A DNA stretch of 64,000 bases, taken from Ulvibacterium sp. GTDB taxonomy: Bacteria > Bacteroidota > Bacteroidia > Flavobacteriales > Flavobacteriaceae. The stretch is from contig NZ_JANQOO010000003.1 in NCBI RefSeq assembly GCF_028285715.1, positions 1 through 64,000 of the forward strand. The letters run 5' to 3'. Below, one piece after another: positions 62,871 to 64,000 of this stretch (within the stretch, counting starts at the first letter, position 1; each line of letters starts with the position of its first letter). The notes under the pieces were generated by a model. That model saw only the letters and a program-made list of their open reading frames with translations, searched no databases and had not been told where the DNA came from. The position numbers and the translations under genes are program-made.

Positions 62871-63416
62871 CTAGGGCACCAAAAATTCACTTTTCCATGA
62901 ATGGTCTATTTTGGAATACTTGATTCTCAGGTGGCCAGGCTGTTGCAGTTTCAAGTACTCTATTTTGAAAGGTTCAATTTCTACCATGCAAAAATAATTG
63001 TTATCCTCAAGGTATTCCACGGCATGTGGATCTAAAATATCACTTCCGGGCGCTTCGGAGGTGGTGTAATCTTTTCGGCCTCCGGGCTTGATCTTGTTCC
63101 AATGTTTTTCCAGGGTTTTGGGATCGGTATGAATGCCCGCCAACCCCTCGATTTTAATCTGTACCATTTTTTCGGGATGATAAAAGAGAAGGCTTACTCT
63201 ATTATTTTCCTTGATATGCATTATTTTTTTTGAACGTTGATCCGTATAGATGGAAAGGTCTAGATTATCCGATACTTTTCTGAGTACAACGGTCCGTAGT
63301 CGAGGCATGCGCTCCAGACCTACGGTAGCCATAGTACAATAACGGAAAGGATGCCCCTTTTCAGTTACCCCGTCTCTAAGCTCTTTCGACAATTCTTTCC
63401 AAATAACAGTATTCAT
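62871..63416 (-). CDS. Pyridoxamine 5'-phosphate oxidase family protein
   Basis: 181 residues from the ATG at 63416; TTG at 63422 is an alternative. FMN split barrel: HPFRYCTMATVGLERMPRLRTVVLRKV, DLSIYTDQRSKKIMHIKE, NRVSLLFYHPEKMVQIKIEG, and the C-terminal HLRIKYSKI. Likely an FMN-binding oxidoreductase; PdxH activity is possible but the C-terminus differs from PdxH. Confidence 0.87.
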   Translation of the reverse strand: MNTVIWKELSKELRDGVTEKGHPFRYCTMATVGLERMPRLRTVVLRKVSDNLDLSIYTDQRSKKIMHIKENNRVSLLFYHPEKMVQIKIEGLAGIHTDPKTLEKHWNKIKPGGRKDYTTSEAPGSDILDPHAVEYLEDNNYFCMVEIEPFKIEYLKLQQPGHLRIKYSKIDHSWKSEFLVP

Positions 63417-63563
63417 TTTCAATGCTTTATACTTAAAGGTAAAAAAAAATGAATTATTAGGTAGGGTATTTTAGAAGTAGGTTGTTCTATAATAAATTGC
63501 TATGAAATTTTACTTAGTGTCATAAATAAGTTCATGTGTTTAGGTTGGTTTTTTGATTTTGAC

Positions 63564-63592
63564 AAAAGCCTCGATGTAGGGTCGAGGCTTTT
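63564..63592. terminator. Hairpin terminator in the gap before the GH65-like gene
   Basis: AAAAGCCTCGA (63564-63574), 7-nt loop, TCGAGGCTTTT (63582-63592) with T-runs on both sides. The gap 63417-63747 (about 330 bp) holds this and the next hairpin but no supported gene. Confidence 0.8.
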
Positions 63593-63639
63593 TCTTTAAC
63601 CTGGACCTCAAAAATATGCCCCACTATATATAAATTGAG

Positions 63640-63668
63640 AACCCCGCCCGATAACTATTGGCGGGGTT
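63640..63668 (+). terminator. Second hairpin terminator
   Basis: AACCCCGCC (63640-63648), 11-nt loop, GGCGGGGTT (63660-63668), then a T-rich stretch on the plus strand. Lies 48 bp from the first hairpin. Confidence 0.75.
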
Positions 63669-63747
63669 TTATTTTTGCCTGACTGCAGACGAAATGAATG
63701 GTCAAAATGTCTCAAGTAGTGAGCGGATAGGAAAAGAGCGATACAGA

Positions 63748-64000
63748 TTAATGTTCAACAAAAAATGTCTCGTTTTTTAACCCTATCCCTTTTAGGGTAA
63801 GCGACTTCCACTCCTTGGGTAGGATGGGTTTTTTTTGCACGATACCTTCTTCCGTAATGTCCAATCCCCCAAAGCCGAAAAGGACTACCTGCAGCATCCC
63901 CCCGGCCCCGGTGGCAAAATAAGGGTTGTCACTAGTGGCCGCCTCCGCCAAGGCACCAAAGGGAGGGCGTTTGTTAGGTTCATAACTTCTACGGAACAAA
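63748..64000 (-). CDS. GH65-like glycoside hydrolase/phosphorylase, C-terminal end only
   Basis: The gene runs off the right edge; only the last about 83 residues are visible. FGALAEAATSDNPYFATGAGGMLQ and LFGFGGLDITEEGI resemble the C-terminal part of family 65 enzymes (maltose or trehalose phosphorylases and relatives). The family call is tentative because the catalytic part is missing. Confidence 0.65.
   Translation of the reverse strand, partial: LFRRSYEPNKRPPFGALAEAATSDNPYFATGAGGMLQVVLFGFGGLDITEEGIVQKKPILPKEWKSLTLKGIGLKNETFFVEH

Overview
The window looks like a chromosomal segment of a marine-type Flavobacteriaceae bacterium (phylum Bacteroidota). The evidence is the gene content: a PorP/SprF protein beside a protein with a type B type IX secretion (T9SS) C-terminal domain, a SusC-style outer-membrane receptor with a carboxypeptidase-regulatory N-domain, DUF2805, DUF4295, DUF5916, DUF4369 and DUF6249 proteins, BshC for bacillithiol, and a sulfatase. 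Many genes are also preceded by the Bacteroidota -7 box TAnnTTTG, and recognisable Shine-Dalgarno sites are largely absent. No tRNA, rRNA, insertion sequence, integrase or CRISPR array was seen. Family names come from recognising sequence motifs by eye; no database search was run.

Layout. 1-4.9 kb: a surface/secretion cassette made of a repeat protein cut by the left edge, a Ca2+-binding multidomain protein with a T9SS sorting domain, and a PorP/SprF outer-membrane partner. 5.0-7.7 kb: a tight housekeeping run (idi, PTPS/QueD-like, PrxQ-like, manA-like, small basic protein). 7.7-16 kb: DUF4369 lipoprotein, DUF819 membrane protein, CBM9/DUF5916 barrel, PBP1A, S1/P1 nuclease, DUF2805. 16-22 kb: an AraC regulator coupled to alkB, a secreted protein, a MOSC/DoxX pair, an ECF sigma locus with divergent matching promoters, and a lipoprotein mutarotase. 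22-31.5 kb: htpG, a candidate small RNA or attenuator, a TetR-UbiB pair, fabH, PNPOx, a TonB-type receptor and a CoA-binding protein. 31.6-44.6 kb: Na+/solute symporter, serine hydrolase, recR, a 2-oxoacid dehydrogenase E2, a barrel protein, an esterase, a DEDDh exonuclease, FAH, Hpt, cinA, rpmB-rpmG-DUF4295 and ftsY. 44.7-51.2 kb: an accessory-looking block with two DUF1538 membrane proteins, a divergent PII-like protein and a CBS protein, then a methyltransferase, a lipoprotein, a sulfatase and an NTF2-like protein. 51.5-64 kb: rimO, an ECF sigma/RskA-type anti-sigma pair facing a fasciclin protein, an SMP-30-like protein, a TIM-barrel isomerase, a short MutS homologue, an M14 peptidase, bshC, PNPOx, and a GH65-like gene cut by the right edge.

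Most notable points. (1) The DUF1538-DUF1538-PII-like-CBS gene run looks like a PII-regulated two-subunit membrane transporter whose substrate is unknown; it is the best candidate here for an undescribed system. (2) The ECF locus at 19.4-20.9 kb has two divergent promoters with identical GTGTAACC-N17-GTCCTATGG elements. (3) The sigma/RskA/fasciclin module parallels mycobacterial SigK-RskA-MPT70/83. (4) A promoter-to-terminator interval at 24.32-24.44 kb lies upstream of the TetR gene. (5) The repeat protein at the left edge has a higher-order three-unit (ABC) repeat.
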